In this document: positions 8,443 to 18,573 of the stretch, in pieces
Layout of the letters: the number at the start of each line of letters is the position of its first letter
Numbering within the stretch: the first letter of the stretch is position 1
Assembly (NCBI GenBank): GCA_030447525.1
Contig: JAUJOR010000013.1
Location: 103,981 to 154,363 of the forward strand
Origin: Chloroflexota bacterium
GTDB lineage: Bacteria; Chloroflexota; UBA11872; UBA12225
DNA: 50,383 bases
Reading direction: 5' to 3'
Notes under the pieces: model-generated
Told to the model about the DNA's origin: nothing
Database searches by the model: none
What the model saw: the letters and a program-made list of their open reading frames with translations, nothing else
Position numbers and translations under genes: made by a program

Positions 8443-8970
8443 TTAGGCGCTCGCCGCCTCCATCTGCTCGCTGCGGGCCTCGAGTGTGCCGACGAGGGTT
8501 TGCAGCAGCCCGTCGAGCACGCCGACGAACCCCGCCAGCGGCCCGCTTATCACGCCGACGGCCTCGGCGCGGAGCTGTTCCACCGGTGGCAGGGTGGCCA
8601 GGCGGGTGACGTCCTCAGCGCTTATCACCCGGCCGTCGAGCACGGCGCCGCGGACGTTGAGGATGCGGCTGGTGCGCGCGAAGTCGGTCAGCGTCCTGGC
8701 CGGGGCGACGATGTCGTCGTAGCAAAAGGCCACCGCCATCGGCCCGGTGAACAGGTCGTCCGCGCCACCAACACCGCTGTTGTGCGCCGCCAGGCGCAGG
8801 AGGGTGTTCTTGGCCACGGTGTACTCCACCTGAGCTTCACGCAGCTGCCCGCGCAAGTTGGCCAGGTCGCGTACAGAGAGTCCGCGGTAGTCGGTAAGCA
8901 CGGCCAGCCTGGCCCGCTGCATCTTCTCGGTCAGCTGGCCTACGGTCGCTTCCTTCTGCGGTGTCGGCAT
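8443..8970 (-). CDS. rplJ: Ribosomal protein L10
   Basis: Seen: 175 residues from ATG 8970, starting MPTPQKEATVGQLTEKMQ, with LTDYRGLSVRDLANLRGQL and VAKNTLLRLA typical of L10. A strong CAGGAGG lies 7-8 nt upstream of this ATG; the longer open frame to 9138 runs into the leader structure and is not used. Known: L10 carries the L12 dimers on the ribosomal stalk and represses its own operon by binding its leader RNA. The gene is preceded by a terminator-like hairpin and an L10 leader, so autoregulation by attenuation is expected. rplL follows. Confidence 0.96.
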   Translation of the reverse strand: MPTPQKEATVGQLTEKMQRARLAVLTDYRGLSVRDLANLRGQLREAQVEYTVAKNTLLRLAAHNSGVGGADDLFTGPMAVAFCYDDIVAPARTLTDFARTSRILNVRGAVLDGRVISAEDVTRLATLPPVEQLRAEAVGVISGPLAGFVGVLDGLLQTLVGTLEARSEQMEAASA

Positions 8971-8992
8971 CGATTCACCTCCTGGAGGCAAG

Positions 8993-9027
8993 AAAAAACG
9001 CCCCTGCGCCGGCGACGCAAGGGCGTT
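8993..9027 (-). terminator. Rho-independent-type attenuator in front of rplJ
   Basis: On the minus strand a stem of 7 bp (AACGCCC/GGGCGTT) plus 4 inner pairs after one mismatch, loop ~7 nt, is followed directly by a run of six T. It ends only ~20 nt before the rplJ ribosome-binding site. Its place inside the L10 leader makes it a regulated attenuator rather than a gene-end terminator. Confidence 0.75.
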
Positions 9028-9035
9028 CCATGGAC

Positions 9036-9290
9036 GGGTGTGCTCCGGCGGTGCTGGAGCGACTATCGCCCCAGCCATCCGCCGCTCGCAACGTACCTGC
9101 TCAGCGAGAGCCGGCCGGCGGCGGAGCACACCCATCACCGCCGGCGCCTCCTCCTACTCCAGAAGCAAGCACCGGCTCCCCTGCCTCGGCGGGTGGCTTT
9201 TCCAGCCCTTACGCGTCCTGGTCTCGCCAGGCGCACCCGCTGTCTACGGCTCGGTGCACGTCTATTCAGTTAGGGTTCCATGTCCGTGGC
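9036..9290 (-). ncRNA. Ribosomal protein L10 leader (rplJL operon leader RNA)
   Basis: The 499-nt gap between rplA and rplJ has no gene but shows L10-leader hallmarks on the minus strand: CCGTAGACAGCGGGTG (about 9234-9249) and CCCGCCGAGG (about 9185-9194), which match the conserved L10-binding elements of the known L10 leader family. Downstream lies a perfect 12-bp inverted repeat (9036-9047 with 9122-9133), then the attenuator hairpin. Known: L10(L12)4 binds such leaders and shifts the balance towards termination. A weak TACACT at 9364-9369 could be the -10 box of a promoter. Family membership is from recalled consensus, not from a covariance search. Confidence 0.78.
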
Positions 9291-9469
9291 CCGTGGTCGC
9301 GCTACCTAGGCGCTAGACCGAACGCCCCACGCGCCGGCGCGGCTAGAGGAGATCGGGCGAAAGAGTGTACCAGCCGACGTGGACGCGAGGCGAGAGCGAA
9401 AGGGCGTACCTCCCTACCGTATCCCGGTCGTCGGCGCCGCGTGATCGGGGTCTGGAGCGATGGAGGCCT

Positions 9470-10180
9470 CTAGGCAGCCAGTGTGTTCGTCGCCGGCAGG
9501 TCGAGCGGAATACCGGGCCCCATGGTGCTGGCGAGCGTCACCGTCTGAACGTACTGTCCCTTGGCCCCGCTGGGCCGGGCGGCGACGACGGCCGAGACTA
9601 GGGCCCGAAAGTTATCCATCAGCTGCTGCTCGTTAAAGGAGACCTTGCCGATGGGGACGTGGAGCAAGCCGGCGCGGTCGGCGCGGAACTCCACACGGCC
9701 CCCCTTGATCTCGCGAATGGCCCGCCCGAGATCGGGCGTCACCGTCCCGGTGCGGGCGTTCGGCATCAAGCCCCGCGGTCCCAGGACACGCCCCAATGTC
9801 CGGCTGATCAGGGGCACCATGTCCGGGGCGGCCACGGCGGCGTCGAAGTCCAGCCAGCCACCCTGGATCTCGTTGACCAGCTCTTCGGCCCCCACGCGGT
9901 CGGCCCCGGCCGCCTCGGCGGCGCGGGCCTGGTCCCCCTGGGCGAAGGCCACAACGCGTACCTGGCGGCCGGTACCGGCGGGGAGCACTACCGTCCCACG
10001 CACCTGCTGGTCGGCGTGGCGGGGGTCGATGCCCAGGCGCATATGCGCCTCCACGGTGGCGTCGAACCTGGTCGGTGAGGTCTCCTTGACCAGCTTGAGC
10101 GCCTCGTCCGGCCGGTAGGCTCGGGCGCGGTCAATGAGCTTGGCCACCTCCAGGTACTTCTTGCCGCGTTTTCTTGCCAT
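9470..10180 (-). CDS. rplA: Ribosomal protein L1
   Basis: Seen: 236 residues from ATG 10180, starting [18 protein letters not shown]; the open frame to 10279 adds unconserved residues. L1 motifs: [52 protein letters not shown] and VRALVSA-like C-terminal helix. The length is normal. Known: L1 binds the mobile L1 stalk of 23S rRNA and can repress the rplK-rplA mRNA. It follows rplK after a 183-nt gap, longer than usual; I see no gene in that gap. Confidence 0.97.
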   Translation of the reverse strand: MARKRGKKYLEVAKLIDRARAYRPDEALKLVKETSPTRFDATVEAHMRLGIDPRHADQQVRGTVVLPAGTGRQVRVVAFAQGDQARAAEAAGADRVGAEELVNEIQGGWLDFDAAVAAPDMVPLISRTLGRVLGPRGLMPNARTGTVTPDLGRAIREIKGGRVEFRADRAGLLHVPIGKVSFNEQQLMDNFRALVSAVVAARPSGAKGQYVQTVTLASTMGPGIPLDLPATNTLAA

Positions 10181-10363
10181 CGTCTGTTCCCCTGGCAGTG
10201 CCATCGCGCCGGCGAGCGCTCCTGCCCTTCTTACGTCCTCAGCCGGACGCGCCTCAATCCTGGACCGACGCCAGAGCATCCCCTGCTAGCGATGAACGGC
10301 AGCGGCACCTCACGTCGCAGGACTGGGCGGATGACGCCCACAGCCCCGCCCGGTGCCGGGTGA

Positions 10364-10789
10364 TCAGGCCGTGACCTCCAGCCCCATGCTCCGAGCGGTA
10401 CCCTCGATCATCTTCTCGGCCCCCTCCAGATCCTTGGCGTTAAGGTCCTGCATCTTCAGCTCGGCAATGGCCCGGATCTTGGCTCGGGAGACGGTTCCTA
10501 CGGTAGCGCGGTTTGGCGTCCCTGAGCCCTTGGCCACGCCGGACTCCCGCTTGAGGAGGTCGGCGGCTGGAGGGGTCTTGGTGATGAAGGTGAAGCTCCG
10601 GTCTTCGAACACCGTGATCTCGGCCGGGATCACCATCCCGGTCTGAGGCGCCGTGCGCTCGTTGAACTCCTTGACGAAGGCCATGATGTTGATGCCGTGC
10701 TGGCCAAGGGCCGGACCGATCGGTGGGGCCGGGGTAGCCTTCCCCGCCTGGGCCTGCACCTTCACCACGGCACGAATCTTCTTCGCCAT
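10364..10789 (-). CDS. rplK: Ribosomal protein L11
   Basis: Seen: 141 residues starting [18 protein letters not shown], with [31 protein letters not shown] and [21 protein letters not shown], all strongly conserved in L11; normal length. Known: L11 binds the GTPase-associated region of 23S rRNA and is needed for the stringent response. The start is 4 nt after the nusG stop, so its ribosome-binding site lies inside the end of nusG and translation is probably coupled. Confidence 0.97.
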   Translation of the reverse strand: MAKKIRAVVKVQAQAGKATPAPPIGPALGQHGINIMAFVKEFNERTAPQTGMVIPAEITVFEDRSFTFITKTPPAADLLKRESGVAKGSGTPNRATVGTVSRAKIRAIAELKMQDLNAKDLEGAEKMIEGTARSMGLEVTA

Positions 10790-10793
10790 CAGG

Positions 10794-11402
10794 CTATGCC
10801 TTTTCCACCTGCAGGAAGTCTAGCTCCACCGGCGTCTCGCGCCCGAACATGGAGACCAGCACCCGCAGCTTGTTCTTTTCTGTATTGACCTCGTCGATGC
10901 TCCCCATGAACTCGGCAAAGGGGCCGTCGATGATCTTGACCCGGTTGCCCTTCTGGTACGTCACACGTACCTGGGGCTTCTCCTCGCGCATCTGCTTGAG
11001 GATCGCCTGTACCTCGTTCTCTGGGAGCGGCGTCGGCGTCGTCCCGGAGCCGACGAAGCTGGTCACGCCCGGGGTATTGCGCACGACGTACCACGAATCG
11101 TCCTCCAGCATCATCTCCACGAGGACGTACCCAGGGAAGATCTTCTTCTGCACCGTGCGGCGCTGGCCGTTCTTGATCTCCACTTCCTCTTCGGTGGGGA
11201 CGACCACTCGGAAGATCTTGTCGGCCATGTCCATGGACGCGATGCGGTGCTCTAAATTTGTCTTGACTTTGTTCTCGTACCCGGAGTAGGTATGAATCAC
11301 GTACCACTTCTGGGCGTCACTCTTTTGGCCTTCCGGTGCGCCCCCCGACGGCGGGGTGGTCGAGGTGTCAGTCGGCTGAGAGACCGTTTGTTGCGTTACC
11401 AC
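10794..11402 (-). CDS. nusG: Transcription termination/antitermination factor NusG
   Basis: Seen: 202 residues from GTG 11402. About 30 polar residues precede the NGN domain, which starts [16 protein letters not shown] and contains FPGYVLVEM. The KOW domain at the C-terminus has [19 protein letters not shown]. The total length is slightly above the ~180 of most NusG because of the Ser/Thr/Pro-rich N-terminal extension. Known: NusG links RNA polymerase to Rho and to ribosomal protein S10. secE ends 12 nt upstream and rplK begins 4 nt downstream, the standard operon. Confidence 0.97.
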   Translation of the reverse strand: MVTQQTVSQPTDTSTTPPSGGAPEGQKSDAQKWYVIHTYSGYENKVKTNLEHRIASMDMADKIFRVVVPTEEEVEIKNGQRRTVQKKIFPGYVLVEMMLEDDSWYVVRNTPGVTSFVGSGTTPTPLPENEVQAILKQMREEKPQVRVTYQKGNRVKIIDGPFAEFMGSIDEVNTEKNKLRVLVSMFGRETPVELDFLQVEKA

Positions 11403-11414
11403 GTAGACGCTCGC

Positions 11415-11780
11415 TTATCCGATCCGTAGGATGAGCTCAAACAACCGGGAGAACAGAAAGTCCATCCCACCTAGGATCATACCAACCACAAAGGCAACCG
11501 AGACGACCATGGCCGTGAGGTTGCGGGCCTGCAGGGGCGTCGGCCAGACTACCTTCTGCAGCTCTGACCACGCCTCCCGGAAGAACTGGACGTTGAGACG
11601 CTCGCCGAGGAAGCGCACCCGCCCCGGACGACCGGGCGCCATCATCTGGCGCATGCGCTCGGCGCGCTCGGCCGCAACGGGGGATGGGGCGGGGGTGACG
11701 ACGCGGGAGCCCGCGGCCGACGCCCCGGCGCCGGCGCGCGGTACCGGTCCGCCACGTGGCGCCCGTCTGCTCATGGCCAT
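11415..11780 (-). CDS. secE: Preprotein translocase subunit SecE
   Basis: Seen: 121 residues, starting at ATG 11780 (another ATG two codons on is possible). The first ~60 residues are Arg/Ala/Pro-rich and variable. The conserved part is FFREAWSELQKVVWPTPLQA followed by a single membrane segment (AMVVSVAFVVGMILGGMDFLFS). Known: SecE is the essential small subunit of SecYEG, and its conserved amphipathic helix plus one TM clamp SecY. The basic N-terminal extension is longer than in Bacillus but is seen in high-GC lineages. It lies between rpmG and nusG as usual. Confidence 0.95.
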   Translation of the reverse strand: MAMSRRAPRGGPVPRAGAGASAAGSRVVTPAPSPVAAERAERMRQMMAPGRPGRVRFLGERLNVQFFREAWSELQKVVWPTPLQARNLTAMVVSVAFVVGMILGGMDFLFSRLFELILRIG

Positions 11781-11832
11781 CGCTCGCCCCTGCCTCTCTC
11801 CCCTGCCGGTTCCCGAACCGCCCCCGGCTGTC

Positions 11833-12003
11833 TTAGCTGATCTTCGTCTCGCGGTGAACCTGCTGCGCCCGGCAACGCGGACAGAACTTCTTTAACTCTA
11901 GCCGATCCGGGGTGTTCCGCTTGTTCTTTGTCGTCGTGTAGTTCGGGCTCTTGCACTCTGAACATTCCAGGCGCAAGAAGATCCGGTCCTCTTTCTTCGC
12001 CAC
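11833..12003 (-). CDS. rpmG: Ribosomal protein L33
   Basis: Seen by direct translation: GTG at 12003, 56 residues to TAA at 11833, beginning [19 protein letters not shown] and ending in HRETKIS. Two CxxC pairs (CSEC and CPRC) give the zinc-binding form of L33. [19 protein letters not shown] is a family signature. Known: small 50S protein contacting the E site. It lies between tuf and secE, the classic position in this operon. It is too short for usual ORF cut-offs. Confidence 0.95.
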   Translation of the reverse strand: MAKKEDRIFLRLECSECKSPNYTTTKNKRNTPDRLELKKFCPRCRAQQVHRETKIS

Positions 12004-12138
12004 GCTCTCGCTCCTCAGTGGGCAAGTACGCCATTCGCAGTGTGCCGTCTGAGCTGCGAGAAGCGTAGGATACTGTCCCGCCGCGCCGGGACGGCACGGG
12101 ACACAAAGTCCTCGCAGCCCGGCGCCGGGACGGCCGGC

Positions 12139-13536
<1,398 letters not shown>

Positions 13537-13685
13537 GCGTGGTTTCCGGTACGCTGCCTCGACGGTGCCGCCCGCGGGGACAGAAGCCCGCCGTCACCGC
13601 CACCACTCCCCTGCGCTCCGCTTCCGGCGCGCCCCCAATCCACCGGAGCGCATCTGCCCTTGGGTCTCGGTCGGACGCGGGCCGG

Positions 13686-13758
13686 AGCCGACGAAGGGAC
13701 TTGAACCCATAACCTGCGGTTTACAAAACCGCTGCTCTACCAATTGAGCTACGTCGGC
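13686..13758 (-). tRNA. tRNA-Thr (TGT)
   Basis: Complete cloverleaf on the minus strand: acceptor GCCGACG/CGTCGGC, D arm GCTC...GAGC, anticodon stem GCGGT/ACCGC with loop TTTGTAA (anticodon TGT), T loop TTCAAGT. No CCA is encoded. It is the first gene after the promoter at 13772-13800, so it heads the tRNA-Thr / tuf / rpmG / secE transcript. Confidence 0.95.
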
Positions 13759-13771
13759 GTCTCAAGCTCGA

Positions 13772-13800
13772 AGTATAGAGAACGTACCACACCAGGACAA
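13772..13800 (-). promoter_or_regulatory. Sigma-70-type promoter for tRNA-Thr / tuf operon
   Basis: On the minus strand TTGTCC (13800-13795), a 17-nt spacer and TATACT (13777-13772), ending 13 nt before the first base of tRNA-Thr (TGT). Spacing and -10 box match the consensus well, and the same TATACT box recurs in front of the S1 gene, clpC and tRNA-Ile. Confidence 0.75.
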
Positions 13801-13924
13801 GCCCTGGGCGCCGGGCCTTTCCTGCCCCGGGCCCAGGTAAGTCGTGCCCGCTGCTGCGCCCTCCGGTGGCCGGCCGCCGGCTATACCCCGGACGTTCGTA
13901 TTGAACGGCGTGTGCCGGTCGACC

Positions 13925-14700
13925 TTAGCGCTCCGCGCCCCGTTGGCGCCGGGCGGCGAACAGGGCCAGGGAGGTGGCAACGGAGACGTTCAAGGAGGCG
14001 ACGTGTCCGTATAGGGGGATGCGCAGGAGGACATCGCAGCGCTCACGTACCAGGCGGCTGAGCCCCTTCCCCTCGGCCCCGGCAATCAGCGCCAGCGGGC
14101 GAACGTAATCCACGCCGTCGTAGACGGTGTCGCCCTCGGCGTCCAGCCCGTAGATCCACAGGCCGGCCCCCTTGAGGCTCTTCGATGCTACGGGCCAGGT
14201 TCACCACCCGGGCAACCGGGACGTGGTCGACGGCCCCGCCGAGGCCCGGCCGACCGCCGCCGTCACAGCGGCGGCCCGCCGCTGGGGCAGGATCACCCCG
14301 TGCACGCCGGCGCGTCGGCCGAGCGGAGGATCGCCCCCAAGTTCTGCGGATCTTCGATTCCATCCAGCACCAGGAAGAAGGGGGCTCGTCTCGGCCTCGG
14401 GCGAGGAGGTCATGCAGGGTGGCGTAGTGGAAGGGGCGCGTCTCGGCGACGGCCCCCTGGTGACGGGAGGTGCCGGCACGGGCCGTGAGTATGTCGGCGG
14501 GGACGTACGTCACGCGAGCGCCGGACTGCCGGGCCAGATCGGCCAGGGAGGCCAGCCGCGCCGGGAGGCGGCCAGCCGGGGTGTGCCCTGAGGCGTCCTC
14601 CAGGAAGACGCGTTGGGACCCGCCCGCCGCGGAGGGCGTGGGCCACGGCGTGGAGGCCCACGCGAACCCCCTCGTCCGCGTCCCCACCCGCCCCCTCAAC
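13925..14700 (-). pseudogene. rlmB: 23S rRNA (guanosine-2'-O-)-methyltransferase RlmB (TrmH/SpoU family), frame broken by ~5 indels
   Basis: Seen: SPOUT methyltransferase sequence in three frames: N-terminal substrate-binding part VGLHAVAHALRGG and VFLEDASGHTPAGRLP; then FLVLDGIEDPQNLGAILRSAD, VVNLARSIEEL, GLSRLVRERCD and the knot end IPLYGHVASLNVSVATSLALF. Frame changes occur near 14622 (+1), 14378 (-1), 14312 (-1), 14238 (-1) and 14171 (+1, again AGCT read as AGGCT). Known: RlmB methylates G2251 in the 23S P-loop. It lies between cysE and the tRNA-Thr genes, as in the Bacillus cysE-rlmB-rpmG-secE order. The start is unresolved: an open frame continues past 14700 without a clear ATG or GTG. 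As for tuf, conserved residues across all breaks argue for sequence error. Confidence 0.85.
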
Positions 14701-14809
14701 GCCCCCGGGATACGGCGGCGCCGGGCGGCGGCCCGGGGGCGAGTCGCCCTCGGGGTCCGCCGGGCGCGCCGCCCGGCGCGCCCCCGGCCAGGGGCGTGGA
14801 CGGACCAGT

Positions 14810-15679
14810 CTACTCCTCCGCAGCGCGCCCCTCGCGCTCGGCAACGGCGGCGCGCAGGGCCCGCTCGAGCTGGTCGCCGCAGGGGCGCTTGACGCCGTTC
14901 GATCGAGCGTGGGCGGGGGACTCGCGGGTGCTATGGGAGGCCCCGGCGCTTATCGGGATGCGTGCCGGCGCCGCCCCTGCCTCCAGTCCAGCCAGGCGGG
15001 CCTCCAGATTGGCGATCTGCTCTTGCATGCAGCGAATCAGCTCCAGCTGCGGGTCCGGGAGATCGGCCAGGCGGGGCTGGGCGACGTCCACCCGGCGCTT
15101 CTCCCCCGTTTCTGGATCGCGCACGGTGACGACGCGGGCCGGGATGCCCATCACGGTAGCGAAGTCCGGGACGTCGCGCGTCACCACCGCCCCGGGGGCG
15201 ATGATGGCCCCCTGGCCCACGGTGATGGCCCCTAGAATCTTGGCCCCCACACCGGCAATGACCCCGTCTCCAAGCGTTGGATGGCGCTTTGTACCCCGCA
15301 GCCGGCGGGCCTCCAGGGCGTGGTAGATCCCCAGGGTGACACCCTGGTACAGGGTGACGTTGTCGCCGATCTCGGCCGTCTCTCCAATGACCACGCCCAT
15401 ACCGTGGTCGATAAAGAACCCTCGTCCGATGCTCGCCCCCGGGTGGATCTCGATCCCCGTGATCCAGCGAGTGAAGTGGGATACCAGCCGAGGGAGGACG
15501 GGAACGCCGGCGCGGTGCAGCCGGTGCGCCAGCCGGTGCAGCCAGATGGCGTGCAGGCCGGGGTAGGCGAGGAGCACTTCGAAGACGTTACGGGCCGCCG
15601 GATCGCGGTCGAACACGGCCAGGAGGTCATCGCGAAGGGTCTGGAGTGAGCGCAACACCTGGCTCTTCCCTCTCCTCAT
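14810..15679 (-). CDS. cysE: Serine O-acetyltransferase
   Basis: Seen: 289 residues. The N-terminal helical part ([24 protein letters not shown]) is followed by the left-handed beta-helix of hexapeptide repeats: [41 protein letters not shown] and [21 protein letters not shown]. The catalytic His/Asp context and the short EpsC-type N-terminus fit. Known: it acetylates serine with acetyl-CoA as the first step of cysteine synthesis. The C-terminal ~75 residues form a predicted helix ([20 protein letters not shown]) and a variable tail, longer than usual. It lies between ispF and rlmB; gltX and cysS, often neighbours in Firmicutes, are missing. Confidence 0.94.
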   Translation of the reverse strand: MRRGKSQVLRSLQTLRDDLLAVFDRDPAARNVFEVLLAYPGLHAIWLHRLAHRLHRAGVPVLPRLVSHFTRWITGIEIHPGASIGRGFFIDHGMGVVIGETAEIGDNVTLYQGVTLGIYHALEARRLRGTKRHPTLGDGVIAGVGAKILGAITVGQGAIIAPGAVVTRDVPDFATVMGIPARVVTVRDPETGEKRRVDVAQPRLADLPDPQLELIRCMQEQIANLEARLAGLEAGAAPARIPISAGASHSTRESPAHARSNGVKRPCGDQLERALRAAVAEREGRAAEE

Positions 15680-15737
15680 CTACTCGCTGTCCGCAGACTG
15701 CGCACCGCGGTCCGCCGACACGTCGCAAGGTGGAGGG

Positions 15738-16241
15738 TCATCTCTCCCCGCCCACGACTAGCATTATCGCCTGTGCGGCAATAGCTTCCCCACGCCCCAC
15801 GGCGTCCAGCCCTTCATTCGTCTTTGCCTTAACGCTAACACACGATTCCGCAATCCCCAGGGCAGTGGCCAATCTTCCCTGCATCGCCGGCAGGAAGGGC
15901 GCCAGGCGGGGCCGCTCGCAGAGCACCGTGGCGTCTACATTGCACACCCTCCAGCCGGCGTCGCCCGCCCGCCGGCAGGCGGTCACGAGCAGTCCGAGGC
16001 TGTCTGCGTCACGCCAGGCCGGATCGCCGGCGGGGAAGTGGTGGCCGATGTCGCCCAGGGCGCAGGCGCCCAGCAGGGCGTCGATCACGGCGTGGACCAG
16101 GGCGTCGCCGTCGGAGTGGCCGGCCAGCCCCACCTGGGAGGGGATGGTCACACCACCGAGCACGAGCCGGCGCCCGGGCACCAGCCGGTGAATGTCGTAG
16201 CCCGTGCCGGCACGCAGCGCCGGGTTGGTCTCGAGTCTCAC
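15738..16241 (-). CDS. ispF: 2-C-methyl-D-erythritol 2,4-cyclodiphosphate synthase
   Basis: Seen: 167 residues with GTGYDIHRLVPGRRLVLGGV (metal-binding Asp-x-His), GLAGHSDGDALVHAVIDALLGA and the substrate loop CALGDIGHHFPAGDP; near the C-terminus VSVKAKTNEGLDAVGRGEAIAA. Normal length. Known: a zinc enzyme of the MEP isoprenoid pathway converting CDP-ME-2-phosphate to MEcPP. ispD lies upstream on the same strand after a ~180-nt gap, so two steps of the pathway are clustered. Isoprenoids made here would also supply the polyprenyl phosphates needed by the UbiA-type enzyme and GT-C proteins at the right of the window (inference). Confidence 0.97.
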   Translation of the reverse strand: MRLETNPALRAGTGYDIHRLVPGRRLVLGGVTIPSQVGLAGHSDGDALVHAVIDALLGACALGDIGHHFPAGDPAWRDADSLGLLVTACRRAGDAGWRVCNVDATVLCERPRLAPFLPAMQGRLATALGIAESCVSVKAKTNEGLDAVGRGEAIAAQAIMLVVGGER

Positions 16242-16423
16242 GACTCAGCCTCCAGGTGTGGACACGGCGGGTTTACCCTGACGCTTGGAGCCGTCGACGG
16301 AGCAGCCCGGCGTGACGCACCCGGGTGTCACGTAGCGGGGCGTCACCGGACGGGCCCCGTAGAGCGCGTGCAGGTCCGCTAGTGATAATCATTCCTGCCC
16401 CGGGCCAAGCCTCCTCGAAGGCG

Positions 16424-17140
16424 TCACCGGACGGTCCCGGCGTGGCGCGTCCGCAGCAGGGCCTCTACCAGGGCCACGTCTCCCGGCAAGGTCAGCTTGA
16501 TGTTTTCCAGCTCCCCTGGAAAAACGGTCACGGGGTAGCCGGCCGCCTCCACGATGGCGGCGTCGTCGGTGTAAGCCCCGGCCTGATCTCCGGCGGCGGC
16601 AAAGGCCGCCTGCAAGATACCGGCCTGGAAGACCTGCGGCGTCTGCGCCGACCACAGCCCGGTGCGGTCGACCGTGCCTTGCACCAGGGCGCTCGTCTCG
16701 TCCACTCGCTTGAGCGTGTCCCGCACCGGTATGGCCGCAATGGCCGCACCGTGCCTGCGGGCGGCCTGCAGCCCGGCTCGGATCATCGCCACGCTGACCA
16801 ACGGTCGAGCGGCGTCGTGCACCAGCATCAAGGCGCATCCTGGGAGGGCCTTTAGCCCGGCACGCACGGAGTCCTGGCGCTCCCGTCCTCCCGGGACGAC
16901 GTCGGTCACCTTTTTCCAGCCGCAGTCCCATGCCAAGGCCCGCCCGCGCTCCACGCTCCCGGCGGCGAGGACGAGGCACACCCGATCAATCTCCTGGGCG
17001 CGCTCGAAGACCTCTACCGCCCAGCACAAGAGCGGGCGCCCAAAGACGGGGTAGAAGGCCTTTTCCACGTTGCCGAAGCGCTGGCCCGTCCCGGCCCCGA
17101 CGACGATTGCCCCGCTGAGGTCGCCCGGCTCAGGCCCCAT
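16424..17140 (-). CDS. ispD: 2-C-methyl-D-erythritol 4-phosphate cytidylyltransferase
   Basis: Seen: 238 residues from ATG 17140 (MGPEPGDLSGAIVVGAGTGQ); upstream frame is unconserved. Motifs: nucleotide-binding VGAGTGQRFGNVEKAF, VVPGGRERQDSVRAGL, LMLVHDAARPLVS, VRDTLKRV, and FPGELENIKLTLPGD. Known: transfers CMP from CTP to MEP. One oddity: the first motif normally reads AAGxGxRxG...PK, but here the Pro before the catalytic Lys is Glu (NVEK), while the Lys is kept. The gene precedes ispF and follows the PIN-TRAM gene, as in Firmicutes. Confidence 0.94.
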   Translation of the reverse strand: MGPEPGDLSGAIVVGAGTGQRFGNVEKAFYPVFGRPLLCWAVEVFERAQEIDRVCLVLAAGSVERGRALAWDCGWKKVTDVVPGGRERQDSVRAGLKALPGCALMLVHDAARPLVSVAMIRAGLQAARRHGAAIAAIPVRDTLKRVDETSALVQGTVDRTGLWSAQTPQVFQAGILQAAFAAAGDQAGAYTDDAAIVEAAGYPVTVFPGELENIKLTLPGDVALVEALLRTRHAGTVR

Positions 17141-17193
17141 CAGGCATGCCTCACCGTCCTTTCCGCCGGCGCAGCGGAGACGTGAGCCCAGAT

Positions 17194-18573
17194 CTAGACC
17201 CCATCGTCCGCCGGCGCCCTGCCCGCCCAACCGGTCTGACTCCCCGATCGGCCCTCCGCTTCCCCGTTTGCGCCGGGGCGCGTGCCGGCCTGCACCTCCG
17301 GCTCCAGGCGCACTTCCCGCGCGGCGCCCTCATGGCGGTCGGGGCGCCGGTCAGGAACGACGCGCAGGGCGGGAATCCCCGCCGGGGGATCCTCCAGGCC
17401 CTCGGCGTCCGGCAGCGGCTGCTTGAGACGGCTAAAGACGATGCGCCCGCCGGCGGTGGGGAGCACGCGCGTGACTTCCACCTCCGCCTGCCCGCCGAGA
17501 TAGCGCCGCCCCCCTTCGACGATGACCATGGTACCGTCCTCCAGAAAACCAATGCCCTGACCACGCTCCCGCCCCGGCTGCACAATCTCCAGGGTCAGGT
17601 CTTCGCCGGTGACGACCACGGCACGGAGGGCGTTGCCCAGGTCGTTGACGTTGAGGACGGCGATCCCCTGCAGACCGGCGACGCGTTGCAGGTTGGAGTC
17701 CGTGGTCACGATGGCCGCCCTGCGCTGGCGGGCGAGACGGATCAGCTTACTGTCCACGCCCCGCACGTCCGGGTAGTCGACGTCCAGGACGGCCAGCTCG
17801 GCCTCCCGCTTGAGGCGCTCCAGGGCCTCGAGCCCCCGCCGTCCCCGTTGGCGCCGGGCCGGATCGGCCGAGTCCGCCAGGTGCTGCAGCTCCTCCAGGA
17901 CGAAGTGGGGAACGGTCAGGTCGCCACTGAGAAAGCCACTCACTCGGATGGCGACGATTCGTCCGTCGATGACGGCGCTAGTGTCCAACAGAACGCCCCC
18001 ACCCTGGGTGCCCCACGCCTTGCCGGCGTCGTCGCCCGTCGCGTCTCCCCCGCTTGGCCGGCGGGGCAGGCCCAGGGCGCGCAACACCTCATCCTTGCGC
18101 AGCGCGCCGATGGTCAGGCCCAGCCAGGCCAGCAGGACGGCCAGGGCGGCCGGGAGCCAGCGCCCGAAGGGGTCGGGGAGCAACGAGACCGGAAAAGCGG
18201 CCAGGGCGGCGGCCAGCAAGCCGACCAGCAGCCCCAGGCTGGCCCCGCTCAAGTAACGGGCGTCCGCGCCGCGGGCCAGCCCCCACAGCCGGCGCAGGGG
18301 GGCGACGGTGACGTGAGGCATCACCAGCAGCCCCAGGGCCGCCCCGGCCACGGCGAGCACCAGGACGTAACGCAACGCCTCCCCTGCGGCCTCTGTGCCG
18401 GACGGGAAGCCAGCCAAAGCCAGTCCCAGCTGCCAGCCGGCCGCCCCACCCGCGCCCAGACCGATCAGCCGCACTGCCAGGAGGAGGGCGCGCTGCTTAC
18501 GGATGGCAGCCTGACTCCTTCTACTCCACCGTCTCCAAAACCTCGCCGGCGCCGCCGGCGATCCCCGCATCAT
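17194..18573 (-). CDS. yacL: PIN and TRAM domain membrane protein (YacL family)
   Basis: Seen: four hydrophobic segments in the N-terminal ~140 residues (ALLLAVRLIGLGAGGAAGW; YVLVLAVAGAALGLLVMP; LGLLVGLLAAALAAF; WLPAALAVLLAWLGLTIG), then a PIN domain starting VLLDTSAVIDGRI with DSKLIRLARQ and VTTDSNLQRVAG, then a TRAM domain (GQGIGFLEDGTMVIVEGGRRYLG-type region). The four acidic PIN residues are present. Known: YacL proteins are probable membrane-anchored RNases, typically beside radA/disA and ispD. Start: ATG 18573 overlaps the radA end by 53 nt; however, an AAGGAG at 18520-18515 sits 10 nt before an in-frame ATC at 18504, 17 nt after the radA stop, which may be the true start. The C-terminal ~70 residues are Arg/Pro-rich. 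Confidence 0.88.
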   Translation of the reverse strand: MMRGSPAAPARFWRRWSRRSQAAIRKQRALLLAVRLIGLGAGGAAGWQLGLALAGFPSGTEAAGEALRYVLVLAVAGAALGLLVMPHVTVAPLRRLWGLARGADARYLSGASLGLLVGLLAAALAAFPVSLLPDPFGRWLPAALAVLLAWLGLTIGALRKDEVLRALGLPRRPSGGDATGDDAGKAWGTQGGGVLLDTSAVIDGRIVAIRVSGFLSGDLTVPHFVLEELQHLADSADPARRQRGRRGLEALERLKREAELAVLDVDYPDVRGVDSKLIRLARQRRAAIVTTDSNLQRVAGLQGIAVLNVNDLGNALRAVVVTGEDLTLEIVQPGRERGQGIGFLEDGTMVIVEGGRRYLGGQAEVEVTRVLPTAGGRIVFSRLKQPLPDAEGLEDPPAGIPALRVVPDRRPDRHEGAAREVRLEPEVQAGTRPGANGEAEGRSGSQTGWAGRAPADDGV

